A stretch of 64,000 bases of DNA from Rhizobium chutanense (GTDB lineage: Bacteria > Pseudomonadota > Alphaproteobacteria > Rhizobiales > Rhizobiaceae): positions 52,499 to 116,498 of the forward strand of contig NZ_NWSV01000017.1 of the NCBI RefSeq assembly GCF_002531935.1, read 5' to 3'. The translations under genes and the position numbers were made by a program. Position 1 is the first letter of the stretch, and each line of letters opens with the position of its first letter. The notes beneath the pieces were generated by a model. The model was given only the letters and a program-made list of their open reading frames with translations. It was not told where the DNA came from and ran no database searches. Shown here piece by piece: positions 17,193 through 26,349 of this stretch.

Positions 17193-18149
17193 TTATTCCG
17201 CCGCGCCCGCCGTCATCTTCTGCCTGAACCAGTCGAGCGTCATCGCCACACCCTGTTCGTAGGAGATCTTGCACGACCACTCGGGCATGACGTAATGCGC
17301 ATTGGTCAGGTCCGGCCGCCGGTTCGTCGGGTCTTGCGGCGGTGACGGCTCGAAGACGATCGGCACGCCGCCGGCGAGCTTGGAAACATATCGCGCCACC
17401 TCGAGAACCGAAATCTCACGATCATTGCCGATGTTCAGGGGTCCCTTGTAGTCGGTTTCGTTGATCCAGAAATAGCGGGCGAAGCCATCGACGATATCGT
17501 CGACATACCCCCAGCTGCGGGACTGAAGGCCATCGCCGAACACGGTGATCGGGCGGCCGGAAAGCGCCTGGGTGAGAAAGTTGGAGACCGCGCGGCCGTC
17601 GTCGGCGCGGGTTCGGGGACCATAAATATTGAAGGGACGGATGACCTTGACGTTGAGACCGCGGGTGCGCTGCATCTCGAACAGCAGCGATTCAGTGCAC
17701 CGCTTGCTCTCGTCATAGGACGAGCGCGGCCCGGTACAGTCGACCTGGCCCTTGTAGGATTCCGGCTGCGGCGAAACCAGGGGGTCGCCATAGACTTCGG
17801 AGGACGAGGTGAAGCCGAAACGGCCGCCCTTCTTCAACAGCTCCAGCAGCCGGAATGCGCCGATAAGATTGGCCGAAATCGTCCTTTGCGGTTCCTTCAT
17901 GTACCAAGGCGGCGATGCCGGGGAGGCAAGATGGTAGATTTCGTCGAATTTTTCGGAACTCTGAAACGTCTCGACGTCCGATTTCACGAAGTGAAAACGC
18001 GGGTCCCTGATATGCGAGATGTTTTCGAAAAGTCCGGTCCAGAGATTGTCAACAACGACCAGTTTCTGGATGTCAGTTCTAAGCAAAAGCCTGTCACACA
18101 AATGCGATCCGATAAAGCCGGCCCCGCCAGATACCAATACACTTTTCAT
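17193..18149 (-). CDS. NAD-dependent UDP-sugar epimerase/decarboxylase (UDP-xylose synthase-like)
   Basis: The 318-residue extended short-chain dehydrogenase has the NAD-binding GGAGFIGSH, the catalytic S-S-S-E-V-Y-G region and Y-D-E-S-K. It also has RPFNIYGPR and GDGLQSRSWGYVDDIVDG, characteristic of the UDP-glucuronate decarboxylase/dTDP-glucose dehydratase group. It would supply a nucleotide sugar such as UDP-xylose for the adjacent glycosyltransferases. It is convergent with the GT operon, with a 76-bp gap. The 150-bp upstream region is AT-rich. Confidence 0.9.
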   Translation of the reverse strand: MKSVLVSGGAGFIGSHLCDRLLLRTDIQKLVVVDNLWTGLFENISHIRDPRFHFVKSDVETFQSSEKFDEIYHLASPASPPWYMKEPQRTISANLIGAFRLLELLKKGGRFGFTSSSEVYGDPLVSPQPESYKGQVDCTGPRSSYDESKRCTESLLFEMQRTRGLNVKVIRPFNIYGPRTRADDGRAVSNFLTQALSGRPITVFGDGLQSRSWGYVDDIVDGFARYFWINETDYKGPLNIGNDREISVLEVARYVSKLAGGVPIVFEPSPPQDPTNRRPDLTNAHYVMPEWSCKISYEQGVAMTLDWFRQKMTAGAAE

Positions 18150-18533
18150 TTGGTTCGCCTCGTGACTTCAGGAAAAGGTGATTTGTTTATTAGCATCACC
18201 TGTAACGTGTGGCAATTACCTAGAAAACCTCCGATAAATACTCGCTTATTAATCTTAATTATTGACTCATTTACTTACGGTAGCATTCCGTGCTTTGTCG
18301 AACGACAAGGCGGGCGTGGAACATGGCCATGTCCGCTCGATTTCCGCGTCTCTTCGCTGATTGGGATAGTGCCGAAGTAAGCCCACACTATGTCCGTCAA
18401 ACTCAACGAGTTTGTATCATGCGGGCGCCGACTGGCGCATCGGGCCAAAGTCCGACCGCCGGTTCAAAGTGAACGGCATTCCCGCGCGTCTCGCCGGCCA
18501 GGTCCAGTGTCGTCGCAAAGAAGCCCATTCCGC

Positions 18534-18713
18534 TCAGTCGGCCGAGAGTGCGGTCGGGATTTGATAGGCTGCGGCAACGCGTTTCTCGTTAGGGTAGCTT
18601 TTATTCGCCAGGATGACGACGCCGAGATGCTCTTTGGGAATGAAGGCGACATAGGCGCCGAAGCCGTTGGTCGAGCCGGTTTTGTTGATCCACACGTCGT
18701 CGCGTGGTTTCAT
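18534..18713 (-). pseudogene. C-terminal remnant of a class C (AmpC-type) beta-lactamase
   Basis: About 59 codons in frame contain the third active-site box K-T-G in NKTGSTNGFGAYVAFIPK. The terminal strand and helix of class C enzymes follow (LGVVILANKSYPNEKRVAAAYQI) and a normal stop. The SxxK and YxN boxes are missing. Upstream, the frame breaks and runs into the 3' end of the YcbK-like peptidase gene, so a deletion has removed about four fifths of the enzyme. The 18150-18533 gap holds nothing else I can support. Confidence 0.8.
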
Positions 18714-18768
18714 CGCCGGCTTCGATCAATCGCGGCGGTCGTCATCCCGGCCCTGCTGACGATCGAGG

Positions 18769-20127
18769 TCAGCCCTCCGGAGGCGACACAAACCGGCTGG
18801 CATCGAAGAGTTCCGCGGCTGCTGCCGGGAGGATGTCTTCCCCTGATGCCGCGACATCGACCTGACGATGAACCGTGCGCGGCGAAAGGCGCGGCGCACT
18901 CAAGTCGAACGCCTCGCCCGGAGAATGCAGCGCCCATTTCATCAGCGCCGCCTCGGAGGTCGATTCAAGGAAATTTGCTTCTTCCCAGGAAGCAGTCATG
19001 GGCAGCGAAGCGATCATATCGGCGCCCTGTTTGGAGCTCTCACGTACAGCGAGAGGTGCGAAGCGGGCGTGCGCCGGCAAAACGGGCGCCGGTTTCTCGG
19101 CAAGCGCGGCAATCGGGCCGATCGATGCCGTCACCAGTGTGGCGTCGGCATCCGCGCCGCGCGCCGGGGGGGCCGGCCGCATCGCCGGTATCGGAACCGG
19201 CAAGGATGAAAGCTCGGGAGCGGCCGCGCCGGTCTGCAGCGCCAGTGCATTCAATGCCCGGCTTTTCGGCGACGGCAGAAGCGCCGTCACGAGCCTATTG
19301 TCCGCGGTCTCGCCGCCCGGCCTGGCCGGTGCTCCCGCGTCCTCGTCGTCTCCGGCGCTGCTGGCGATCTCTATCGGGGCGGTGGCGCCGCGTTTCTTGG
19401 CATTGGCAACCGCCTGATTGTACCCCGGCAGCGGCCGGCCGTCGGCCGGGAGATGCATCGTCTGCCCATTCGGGAATATGCGCGCGAGTTCCTGGCGGGA
19501 CATGCGCGGCCAGGCCCTGACATTGCCGACGTCGAGATGCACGAAAGGCGATCCAGAGGTCGGATAATATCCGACACCGCCGACCTGCATCTGCATGGCC
19601 GTTGCCCGCAGCGTCGCAAGCTTCACGCCGGGCACGTAGAAATCCATCGCCTTGCCCAGCATGTGCTGGCTCTTCTTGGCGACACCGGTGCTGCGCGAGC
19701 GGTTGCGCAGCATGTTGTTGGTCGCAGGCGAACGATAGGCCGAGACGATATGGATATAGTCCTTGCCGCCGCTCTTCTTGTACACCTCCCAGACCAGATC
19801 GAGCAGCCGCGGATCCATCCGCGTCGGCTCGTTCCGTCGCCAGTCGCGCAGAAACCGATTGATCTGGGCAAGGCCCTTGGGATCGAATTTTCCATCCCGT
19901 TTATAGGTAATCGTCGCCCTCTCGCCGGTATGGGTAAAGAACAGCTTCAGCGCCCGGTCTTCCGCCGAGGCAAAGGATGCGGAACCGACCAGTGCCGGCA
20001 GCGCAAACAGAGCCGGCAGAATGGTCTGCGATGCGAAGCGCTCCGCACGCGACAGGAGGTTGGCAATTCCGCCCCATAATCCTTGCCCCGGATCCGTCAA
20101 CACCAACAACCCCGCCACACCAAACAC
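18769..20127 (-). CDS. DUF882/YcbK-like peptidoglycan endopeptidase with long tail
   Basis: The protein is 452 residues from a GTG start. A signal-type hydrophobic stretch (ILPALFALPALVGSASFASA) precedes the YcbK/M15-like domain at about 60-230. That domain has IVSAYRSPATN, KKSQHMLGKAMDFY and SPFVHLDVGNVRAWPR, the histidine/aspartate zinc-site pattern of the MepK group. These enzymes cut peptidoglycan cross-links (established). The C-terminal 220 residues are Ala/Pro-rich and low-complexity, an addition typical of the longer rhizobial form. The start is uncertain because no strong ribosome site is seen. Confidence 0.85.
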   Translation of the reverse strand: MFGVAGLLVLTDPGQGLWGGIANLLSRAERFASQTILPALFALPALVGSASFASAEDRALKLFFTHTGERATITYKRDGKFDPKGLAQINRFLRDWRRNEPTRMDPRLLDLVWEVYKKSGGKDYIHIVSAYRSPATNNMLRNRSRSTGVAKKSQHMLGKAMDFYVPGVKLATLRATAMQMQVGGVGYYPTSGSPFVHLDVGNVRAWPRMSRQELARIFPNGQTMHLPADGRPLPGYNQAVANAKKRGATAPIEIASSAGDDEDAGAPARPGGETADNRLVTALLPSPKSRALNALALQTGAAAPELSSLPVPIPAMRPAPPARGADADATLVTASIGPIAALAEKPAPVLPAHARFAPLAVRESSKQGADMIASLPMTASWEEANFLESTSEAALMKWALHSPGEAFDLSAPRLSPRTVHRQVDVAASGEDILPAAAAELFDASRFVSPPEG

Positions 20128-20238
20128 TCGACGACGGGCGGAAACTCCGCATCCATCCGGCTCAGTAAAGCCAGCTTATGGTCAACAAATCCCTAACAAG
20201 CGGATGTGTAAGCTTGGGTGCGCTGCGCATGAGGGCCG

Positions 20239-20511
20239 TCACTGCGTGGGGAAGCGGCTCAGCATCCGGTCCTGGACGTGCTCCGGGCCGACGATCATCG
20301 CCGCAAGCGAGATGGCTTTTTCGCGGTCTGCGGCCTTGCTTATATAGCCTTCAAGCAGCACGACAGGGCCGAGCATCCTGATCTCGATGGCGCTGCTGTC
20401 GATGTCAGGATCGGCGGAAAGGGCTGCCGATATCGTCGCAATGGTCGCTGCCGCGCTATGGCCTTCCGAGCAGCATTCTTCATGGCTGTGGTTGTTGGGG
20501 CCGAATGTCAT
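20239..20511 (-). CDS. BON-domain protein
   Basis: The 90-residue protein starts at an ATG with AGGAGG just upstream, 12 codons in from the longest frame. The N-terminus has a His/Cys-rich patch (NNHSHEECCSEGHS). Residues 30-88 form one BON domain (TISAALSADPDIDSSAIEI ... VLLEGYISKAADREKA). BON domains bind membranes or lipids and are common in stress and envelope proteins. No signal peptide is visible. Confidence 0.85.
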   Translation of the reverse strand: MTFGPNNHSHEECCSEGHSAAATIATISAALSADPDIDSSAIEIRMLGPVVLLEGYISKAADREKAISLAAMIVGPEHVQDRMLSRFPTQ

Positions 20512-20661
20512 AGCCTCCTCCTGTTCCGCCCCTCCACGGACCTTCATATTGCCTCGATCCTATATATGAGCAGCAGGCACTGCGGTCGCCAGTCCGACTT
20601 AGGTCCGGCTTTCCCCCGGCACGATCCGGCTTAGATTCTCCTGATCCTTGTCGAAAGGACG

Positions 20662-20710
20662 CCAGGGAGGTTTTAGCGATGTTGCTGAACTCCGGTCAGA
20701 ACCTCCCTGG
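20662..20710. repeat. Inverted repeat in the BON/acyltransferase spacer
   Basis: CCAGGGAGGTT (20662-20672) pairs perfectly with AACCTCCCTGG (20700-20710) across a 27-nt loop. The 20512-20851 stretch has no gene. The palindrome has no T-run and looks like an extragenic or protein-binding element. Confidence 0.55.
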
Positions 20711-20851
20711 TGAAGCGCCCCGTTGCCGATCCGCCTCGGGCGTCGCTGTTTGCGAGGAAAAAGGCGGCTATCGATGCAAAGACTCGGCATGGCGGACGGG
20801 CACAGGAGCGAAGCTTCGCTCCTCTGATGCTCGTTATCAGTGGCTAACCGC

Positions 20852-22834
20852 CTAATTTGATGGCGAAGCGGAAGACGTCGGACCAGCGCTCGGCTGAGAA
20901 CTCGCCGTTCGTTCGGCTTGGCTGGCGTGCGGCGGTACCAGGAAATCGAGGAGACCGTCGCTCCGCAGGTCGGCGGTTCTCTTTTCCAGAATGTCGCCAA
21001 TCAAGGTCGTCAGAAATTCTGCCGTCATATGGTTCCAGTCTATGATGAACGGAACACCCTTGCTGCTGGTCAGGCACTTCTCCTTGTCGTAATCGCAGTG
21101 AAGCTTGACGATATCGACGTAGGTGAAGGCAAGATCGGACGGGAAAAATGGCAGTTGCTCCAAGGGCTGGTTGGCCGGCGGATAGCGCGCTTCCCGCATG
21201 CAGATGGAGGCATCGGATTTTCTCTGAAACATCAGCCCCAGGCACGAGTGCAATTCGTCGAGCTGGAAATAATTTCCGAAAACGAAAACGCGCGCGTCAT
21301 CCGAATGGCTTTTCATCCAGGAAATAAGCTCGAACCTGAACGGGTTGACGGTGTACTCGAAAGGCCGAAGGCTGGTGAGGAAGATCGCTTTGGTTCGGCT
21401 GAGCAATGATTTGTCGTTGATATATTTTTCAAAGGGAATGCAGTATTTGTCGTAAATGCTGGCGCGAGAGGGAGCCTTAACAATATCGTTCTTGATCTCC
21501 ACCATGCAGTTCAAGTAGCTGACTGCCACGATTTGATATCGGTCGGTATCGATGTAATTTTTCAGCGCGATCGACCAGTTTCTGGCGTGCGAGTCCCCAA
21601 TGATGAAGATAATGGGTTTCCCAGCCTGAATGTTGTCGTTCAAGCTTAGAAAAGTGCTTTCGAGCCGCGCCTCGTTCGCCTGCGCGAGAGGTGAATAGAC
21701 TTCATCCAATCTGTTGGGAAAGCCGGCCATATGGATTGCTGAAAGGACAGCCGCCGCGATGGTGGCAACCGATGAGCCGAGCGTGATCCACAGAGCGCGG
21801 CTTCTCCTGGTGTGGCGTAGGGGTTTTTCGATGACGACAAAGCTGACGACTGAGACCAGCACCGTCGCTGCGATGGCAAGAAACTTGTCGCCATTGCTGA
21901 AATTCAAGCTCGTCAGCCGAAAGAAGGCGAAGATCGGATAGTGCCACAAATATAAAGAGTAGGATACCAATCCGGTGAGCGCCGCAGGCCGAGAAGCCAG
22001 CAGGCGCCCGACGGCGTTCTCACGGCTGGCGAATGCCAGCACCAGACAGGTCCCAAAGACCGGGACCACAGTCAGCAGGCCGGGATGAACCGTGCCCTTT
22101 TTAAACAGGATCAGCGAACCAAGAACGAGGATGAGCCCGGCCGCCGCGAGCAATGGCTGGGGGCGAGGTCGTCCGCGCCTCAGCTCGTAATGGGCGAGAA
22201 GTGTTCCGGCCAGCAGTTCCCAGGCCCGGGTGAGCGGCGAGTAGAAGGCCTGCTGCGGATCGTGCCGCACCGTGACGAAACAGAATACGAAGCTGAGGGC
22301 CGCCGCGACCAACACGCATGGCAAAAACCTTGATTTCAGGTATCGGCGCACGATCAGCAACAAGACCGGAAAGGCGATATAAAACTGCTCTTCGACGCTC
22401 AATGACCAGGTGTGAAGAAAAGGCTTGAGAAGGGTATTGGGCTCCCCGTACTGGGCCGCCGTAAAATAAAAATAGATGTTCGATCCAAACAGCAGCGAAG
22501 AGCCTACGGAGTTCGCGTAGTCCGTGAGTTCCAACGGCAACAGAAAATAATAGGCGAAGGGCATCGTCGCGAAAATGACTGCGAACAATGCAGGCAGAAT
22601 TCTTCGGGCACGCCGGGCATAGAATTTCAGGAAATCGATCCGCCCCGTCGCTTCGATTTCCGTCAGCAAAATCTGGGAAATCAGGAAGCCGCTGATCACA
22701 AAAAATACATCGACGCCGATATATCCACCAGAAAGCAACGTGTGGCCGGCAACCGTGAACTCGGCGTGATAAAGAATAACCGCGATCACCGATATGGCCC
22801 TGAGGCCATCAATCTCTGGTCTGTAAACCTTCAA
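20852..22834 (-). CDS. OafA/YrhL-type membrane O-acyltransferase with SGNH domain
   Basis: The 660-residue protein has a TTG start (YRPEIDGLRAISVIAVILYH). It has about ten membrane helices of the acyltransferase-3 family, with the R-x-x-R-I-L-P and SLSVEEQFY motifs. A periplasmic SGNH-hydrolase-like domain follows from about residue 390, with the GDSHARNW block and D-x-x-H (DWNHM) near residue 605. Such proteins O-acetylate surface polysaccharides, lipopolysaccharide or peptidoglycan (established). It may decorate the glycan from the upstream cluster. The C-terminal 30 residues are Ser/Pro-rich. Confidence 0.92.
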   Translation of the reverse strand: MKVYRPEIDGLRAISVIAVILYHAEFTVAGHTLLSGGYIGVDVFFVISGFLISQILLTEIEATGRIDFLKFYARRARRILPALFAVIFATMPFAYYFLLPLELTDYANSVGSSLLFGSNIYFYFTAAQYGEPNTLLKPFLHTWSLSVEEQFYIAFPVLLLIVRRYLKSRFLPCVLVAAALSFVFCFVTVRHDPQQAFYSPLTRAWELLAGTLLAHYELRRGRPRPQPLLAAAGLILVLGSLILFKKGTVHPGLLTVVPVFGTCLVLAFASRENAVGRLLASRPAALTGLVSYSLYLWHYPIFAFFRLTSLNFSNGDKFLAIAATVLVSVVSFVVIEKPLRHTRRSRALWITLGSSVATIAAAVLSAIHMAGFPNRLDEVYSPLAQANEARLESTFLSLNDNIQAGKPIIFIIGDSHARNWSIALKNYIDTDRYQIVAVSYLNCMVEIKNDIVKAPSRASIYDKYCIPFEKYINDKSLLSRTKAIFLTSLRPFEYTVNPFRFELISWMKSHSDDARVFVFGNYFQLDELHSCLGLMFQRKSDASICMREARYPPANQPLEQLPFFPSDLAFTYVDIVKLHCDYDKEKCLTSSKGVPFIIDWNHMTAEFLTTLIGDILEKRTADLRSDGLLDFLVPPHASQAERTASSQPSAGPTSSASPSN

Positions 22835-23072
22835 TGCCAGCGGCCTTCATATCGAGAGCGTACCTTGGTCGCGCGCAAGATTGGCGCTTTTGGGGCTGCC
22901 TAACACAGAGATCCTGGAGGGAGAACAGGACGCCCCGATAAAAGATTTGCGGGCGAGGCCGATTTCAATCTTTATTTTCTGCGCTGTTGTAAATCAGCAT
23001 TCAGGAACCTTCATTGATTTCGGTGGCCCGCGCACGGATGCACCCAGCCGTCATGCACCGCTCTCTCCCCGC

Positions 23073-23113
23073 CCTCATGCTCAGGCGCCCCGCAGGGGCC
23101 TCGAAGGACGAGG
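23073..23113. repeat. Extragenic palindromic element
   Basis: CCTCATGCTCAGG, CCCCGCAGGGG and CCTCGAAGGACGAGG follow each other and can fold into a clover of short stems, the outer arms being imperfect inverted copies. I recognise this as a dispersed intergenic sequence of alpha-proteobacteria. Copy number cannot be judged from this window. Confidence 0.5.
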
Positions 23114-23125
23114 CGGCTCGCCCGC

Positions 23126-23345
23126 TACGAGCCCGTGTTTGCTTACGGCACCAGTCTCGCAGCCGCGGCGCGGCAGATGGCCTGGATGGTGGATCGTATT
23201 CCCAAAGGAGCAAGGCCGGCGACCTGCCCATTGAATGGGTCAAACAACCTGAACTGATCGTCAACCTCGGCGCTGCCCGGAAGATCGGCGTTCCCATTTC
23301 GCCGGAGATGCTCGCGATCGGCCAAGCCGAACAAGGTGCGGGACA
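23126..23345 (+). pseudogene. Remnant of an ABC-transporter substrate-binding protein (ABC_sub_bind type)
   Basis: The frame from 23126 reads YEPVFAYGTSLAAAARQMAW then MVDRIPKGA. After a one-base shift it continues KAGDLPIEWVKQPELIVNLG and AARKIGVPISPEMLA. This is the C-terminal end of the tryptophan/tyrosine-type ABC_sub_bind family (pattern KPGDLP-E-P-x-x-x-x-x-V-N-L-x-x-A-x-x-x-G). The bulk of the gene is missing. The rest of 22835-23439 holds only the palindrome above. Confidence 0.7.
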
Positions 23346-23439
23346 TCTTCGTTCCGGATTTGCACAGAGATACGCTGAAGGTGCAGAGCCGGAACTTCCC
23401 AGAGGTGCCGCAGCCTCGTTACCAGCGAGGGCAGGAATA

Positions 23440-23481
23440 ATTGCTAAATAAGCAATAAAGTAGAAACTATTGATGCAATTG
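23440..23481 (+). promoter_or_regulatory. LysR-type operator, copy A
   Basis: ATTGC-N7-GCAAT at 23440-23456 is a perfect dyad with T-N11-A spacing. GAAACTATTGATGCAATTG follows at 23463-23481. The same two elements at the same spacing recur at 26239, 27341 and 30632. The site lies 91 bp before the hydrolase start. Confidence 0.75.
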
Positions 23482-23571
23482 TGATCAACGCGTTCTGACG
23501 GCATTCTCCAACCCGTCAGACGAACTCAGCGTCGCCTGAAGCTATCGAAAACGAAGTTCGCAGGACGCGAA

Positions 23572-24552
23572 ATGACCGAAACCCTTTCCTCCATGACCCG
23601 CAGGAGCATGCTGCTCTCCGCAGGTGCCGCCGCTGCAGTCATGACGATTTCACCCTCTCTCAGCTTCGCGGCCAATGCGGCTGCCGGCATCAACACCAGC
23701 GAAGGAGCCAGGACAATGGCATATGTAACCACCAAGGATGGCGTCGAGATCTTCTACAAGGACTGGGGTCCCAAGAACGCTCAGCCGATCGTCTTCCATC
23801 ACGGCTGGCCGTTGTCTTCGGACGACTGGGACGCACAGATGCTGTTCTTTCTCTCCAAGGGATATCGTGTCGTCGCCCATGACCGTCGTGGCCACGGCCG
23901 CTCCGCGCAGGTCTCGGAAGGTCACGACATGGACCACTATGCGGCGGACGCTTTCGCTGTTGTCGAAGCACTCGACCTGAAGAATGCCGTCCATATCGGC
24001 CACTCCACTGGCGGCGGTGAAGTCGCCCGCTACGTTGCCAACCACGGCCAGCCCTCAGGCCGCGTCGCCAAGGCGGTTCTTGTCTCCGCCGTCCCTCCGC
24101 TGATGCTGAAGACGGATGCCAATCCGGAAGGCCTGCCCATGGAAGTCTTCGACGGCTTCCGTTCCGCACTGGCCGCCAACCGCAGTCAGTTCTTCCGTGA
24201 TGTTCCCGCTGGGCCGTTCTACGGTTTCAATCGGGATGGCGCGAAGGTTCAGGAAGGTGTTATCCAGAACTGGTGGCGGCAGGGGATGATGGGCGGTGCG
24301 AAGGCCCACTATGATGGCATCAAGGCCTTCTCCGAGACCGACCAGACGGAAGACCTGAAGGCGATTACTGTCCCGACACTCGTCCTGCATGGCGAGGACG
24401 ACCAGATCGTGCCGATCGCGGACTCGGCGCTGAAGTCCTCCAGGCTCCTGAAGAATGGCTCGCTCAAGACCTATCCGGGCTTCTCGCACGGAATGCTGAC
24501 CGTCAACGCCGACGTGCTGAATGCCGATCTTCTGGCGTTCGTCCAGTCCTGA
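23572..24552 (+). CDS. Exported alpha/beta hydrolase, chloroperoxidase/arylesterase-like
   Basis: The 326-residue protein has a twin-arginine-type signal (MTRRSMLLSAGAAAAVMTIS). The hydrolase fold follows: oxyanion region HHGWPLS, nucleophile elbow GHSTGG, acid in HGEDDQIVP and catalytic His in GFSHG. It resembles cofactor-free haloperoxidases/arylesterases, which hydrolyse esters and can form peracids. An internal ATG at 23716 could give a cytoplasmic form. It is preceded by the shared LysR-type operator and followed by a GC-rich hairpin before the ChaC-like gene. Confidence 0.88.
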   Translation: MTETLSSMTRRSMLLSAGAAAAVMTISPSLSFAANAAAGINTSEGARTMAYVTTKDGVEIFYKDWGPKNAQPIVFHHGWPLSSDDWDAQMLFFLSKGYRVVAHDRRGHGRSAQVSEGHDMDHYAADAFAVVEALDLKNAVHIGHSTGGGEVARYVANHGQPSGRVAKAVLVSAVPPLMLKTDANPEGLPMEVFDGFRSALAANRSQFFRDVPAGPFYGFNRDGAKVQEGVIQNWWRQGMMGGAKAHYDGIKAFSETDQTEDLKAITVPTLVLHGEDDQIVPIADSALKSSRLLKNGSLKTYPGFSHGMLTVNADVLNADLLAFVQS

Positions 24553-24560
24553 CCCAAATC

Positions 24561-24595
24561 TCGGAGCCGTGACACGGAAGCGGTCGCGGCTCCGA
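24561..24595 (+). terminator. Stem-loop after the hydrolase gene
   Basis: TCGGAGCCG (24561-24569) pairs with CGGCTCCGA (24587-24595) across 17 nt. Only a weak T stretch follows, so it may be a partial terminator or mRNA 3' stabiliser. Confidence 0.5.
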
Positions 24596-24631
24596 TCCTG
24601 TTCGACACGTGCCTCACTCCGGAAAACGACA

Positions 24632-25312
24632 ATGATGCTGCTAACTCCTGACCTCGTTGCCCTGACGTTGCGAGACGTCCAGGATGATGGCCCGGAGCCG
24701 CGCTGGACGCCGCTTTCCGAAGTGGAACTCGACGATCTCGTCGATAGGCTCGAGCAGGAGGCAGGCAGCGCTTCGATCTGGGTCTTCGCCTATGGCTCCC
24801 TGATCTGGAGTCCCGAGTTCGAAGCGACTGCCCGGAAGCGCGCGACTGCCTACGGCTGGCACCGCTCGTTTTCATTGAAGATCGAACGCTGGCGGGCAAC
24901 CAGCGAGCAACCTGGCCTGATGATGGCTCTCGAGCGAGGCGGTCGATGTGATGGTGTCCTGCTGCGATTATCCGACGAGCGCCGCCGCAAGGATCTTCGT
25001 GTGCTCGTCGCGCGTGAGATCAGGTACCGCGAAGTCGCGGACATGGTCCGGTGGGTCCAGGTGCAGACTCCTGAAGGCACACGGCGCGCCCTGACGTTTT
25101 GGGCAAGCACGAGGCGATCCGGTCTCACGCAGCCGCTGCCCATGGAATCCACCGCTACCCTCATCGCCAGTGCCTGCGGGCAGGGCGGATCCTGCGCGGA
25201 ATACCTGCACAAAACGATCATCGATCTCGAGGCGGAAGGAATCCGCGACCGCAACCTCTGGCGCCTGCAGGCGCTCGTTGCCGAACGTATCAAAGCACAG
25301 CAAACGAACTGA
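24632..25312 (+). CDS. ChaC-like gamma-glutamylcyclotransferase
   Basis: The 226-residue protein carries the nucleotide-binding-like WVFAYGSLIWSPEF motif of the ChaC/GGCT family and the later CD-G-VLLRL segment. ChaC enzymes release 5-oxoproline from glutathione, affecting redox balance (established). The start was moved inward from a long frame that overlaps the previous gene. ATG 24632 or 24635 follows GGA. It lies in the same orientation as the hydrolase and converges on the LysR gene with a 20-bp gap. Confidence 0.88.
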   Translation: MMLLTPDLVALTLRDVQDDGPEPRWTPLSEVELDDLVDRLEQEAGSASIWVFAYGSLIWSPEFEATARKRATAYGWHRSFSLKIERWRATSEQPGLMMALERGGRCDGVLLRLSDERRRKDLRVLVAREIRYREVADMVRWVQVQTPEGTRRALTFWASTRRSGLTQPLPMESTATLIASACGQGGSCAEYLHKTIIDLEAEGIRDRNLWRLQALVAERIKAQQTN

Positions 25313-25332
25313 TATGTTCGCCTGGATTGGAC

Positions 25333-26232
25333 TCAATCCAGCATGACCATATGTGCCGGAAGCTGCTCTTCAAAAAACTTGGAGAAGGAAGCGATCCGCG
25401 GCGGCAGGGCCTGGTAGGGCGGATAGTAAAGGGTCAACCACAAGTCCGGCGGTGCCCACCCCTTGAAGACGTGTGCGAGCCGTCCGGTACGAAGGTGCTC
25501 CGAAATGTTGAACCCTGGCAGCAAGGCGACACCTGCGCCATCCGCGGCCATATCGGCGAGCACTTCACCGTTGTTGGCGCTGAATGCCCGGCCAGCCGAA
25601 ATCGTCATGCTCGATCCGCCATCCGACAGCACCCAGTTCTCACGTCGGCTTTCGCCGCTGTAGGCGAGGCAGTCGTCCGGTGTCAGTTCGTTCGGGTGTT
25701 GCATGTCGATGAACCTGCTCCCGGGAGCGGCAACCAGGATGCGCGGCACCACCCTGATCTTGCGCCAGATGGTGAACTTGTCCGACGGCTGCGACGAGAT
25801 GCGGATCGCCAGATCGTAGTCGTCGTCAACGATATTTACCAATCCATCCGACAGCGAGATCTCGAAGCTCATCTTGGGATACCGTTCCTTGAACCCCGAC
25901 AGGATCGGCGGCAGCACCGCCTTGCCAAACCACGTCGGCGCGCTGATTCGCAGCCGCCCCTCATCGGCCTTGTGGGCGTTCATCACCTCACGCCGTGCTT
26001 CTTCGAGCGTCTTCACGGCGGGCTGGATCTGCGCGGCAAAGATCGCGCCGTCGGTCGTCAGTGATACCTGCCTCGTTGTGCGCACGAAGAGTTGCACGCC
26101 AAGTTCCGCCTCGAGCGCTGCGATGGCGCGCGTGACGGCCGCGGGAGTCATATCCAGCTCGCGGGCAACCTGGGCGAAGTTGCGTTTCTCGGCGGCGAGG
26201 AGAAAGGTTCTGAGGGCTTTGTAGTCGTTCAT
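25333..26232 (-). CDS. LysR-family regulator of the detoxification genes
   Basis: The 299-residue regulator has an N-terminal winged HTH (YKALRTFLLAAEKRNFAQVARELDMTPAAVTRAI) and a periplasmic-binding-like effector domain (GRLRISAPTWFGKAVLPPIL ... GAGVALLPGF). It belongs to the DsdA/AaeR-like group whose effectors are usually small aromatics or electrophiles. It is divergent from the dioxygenase gene, and the 117-bp gap holds operator copy B. That gap and the three matching sites elsewhere in the cluster make it the obvious controller (inference). Confidence 0.92.
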   Translation of the reverse strand: MNDYKALRTFLLAAEKRNFAQVARELDMTPAAVTRAIAALEAELGVQLFVRTTRQVSLTTDGAIFAAQIQPAVKTLEEARREVMNAHKADEGRLRISAPTWFGKAVLPPILSGFKERYPKMSFEISLSDGLVNIVDDDYDLAIRISSQPSDKFTIWRKIRVVPRILVAAPGSRFIDMQHPNELTPDDCLAYSGESRRENWVLSDGGSSMTISAGRAFSANNGEVLADMAADGAGVALLPGFNISEHLRTGRLAHVFKGWAPPDLWLTLYYPPYQALPPRIASFSKFFEEQLPAHMVMLD

Positions 26233-26238
26233 TTTATT

Positions 26239-26280
26239 GTTTCAAAAATTGCAATTCAATCAAAAGGAATATTGCAATTC
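26239..26280 (+). promoter_or_regulatory. LysR-type operator, copy B
   Basis: GTTTC-N7-GCAAT (26239-26255) is followed at the standard distance by TGCAATTC (26273-26280). Two perfect ATTGCAAT octamers lie at 26248-26255 and 26271-26278, 23 bp apart. It sits between the divergent LysR and dioxygenase genes, so it may serve both autoregulation and activation. Confidence 0.75.
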
Positions 26281-26349
26281 TGCGCCATGATCAACGGGGC
26301 TACATTCATATCAACACTTGAACACCAACGGCTAATGAAAGGCATCGAC

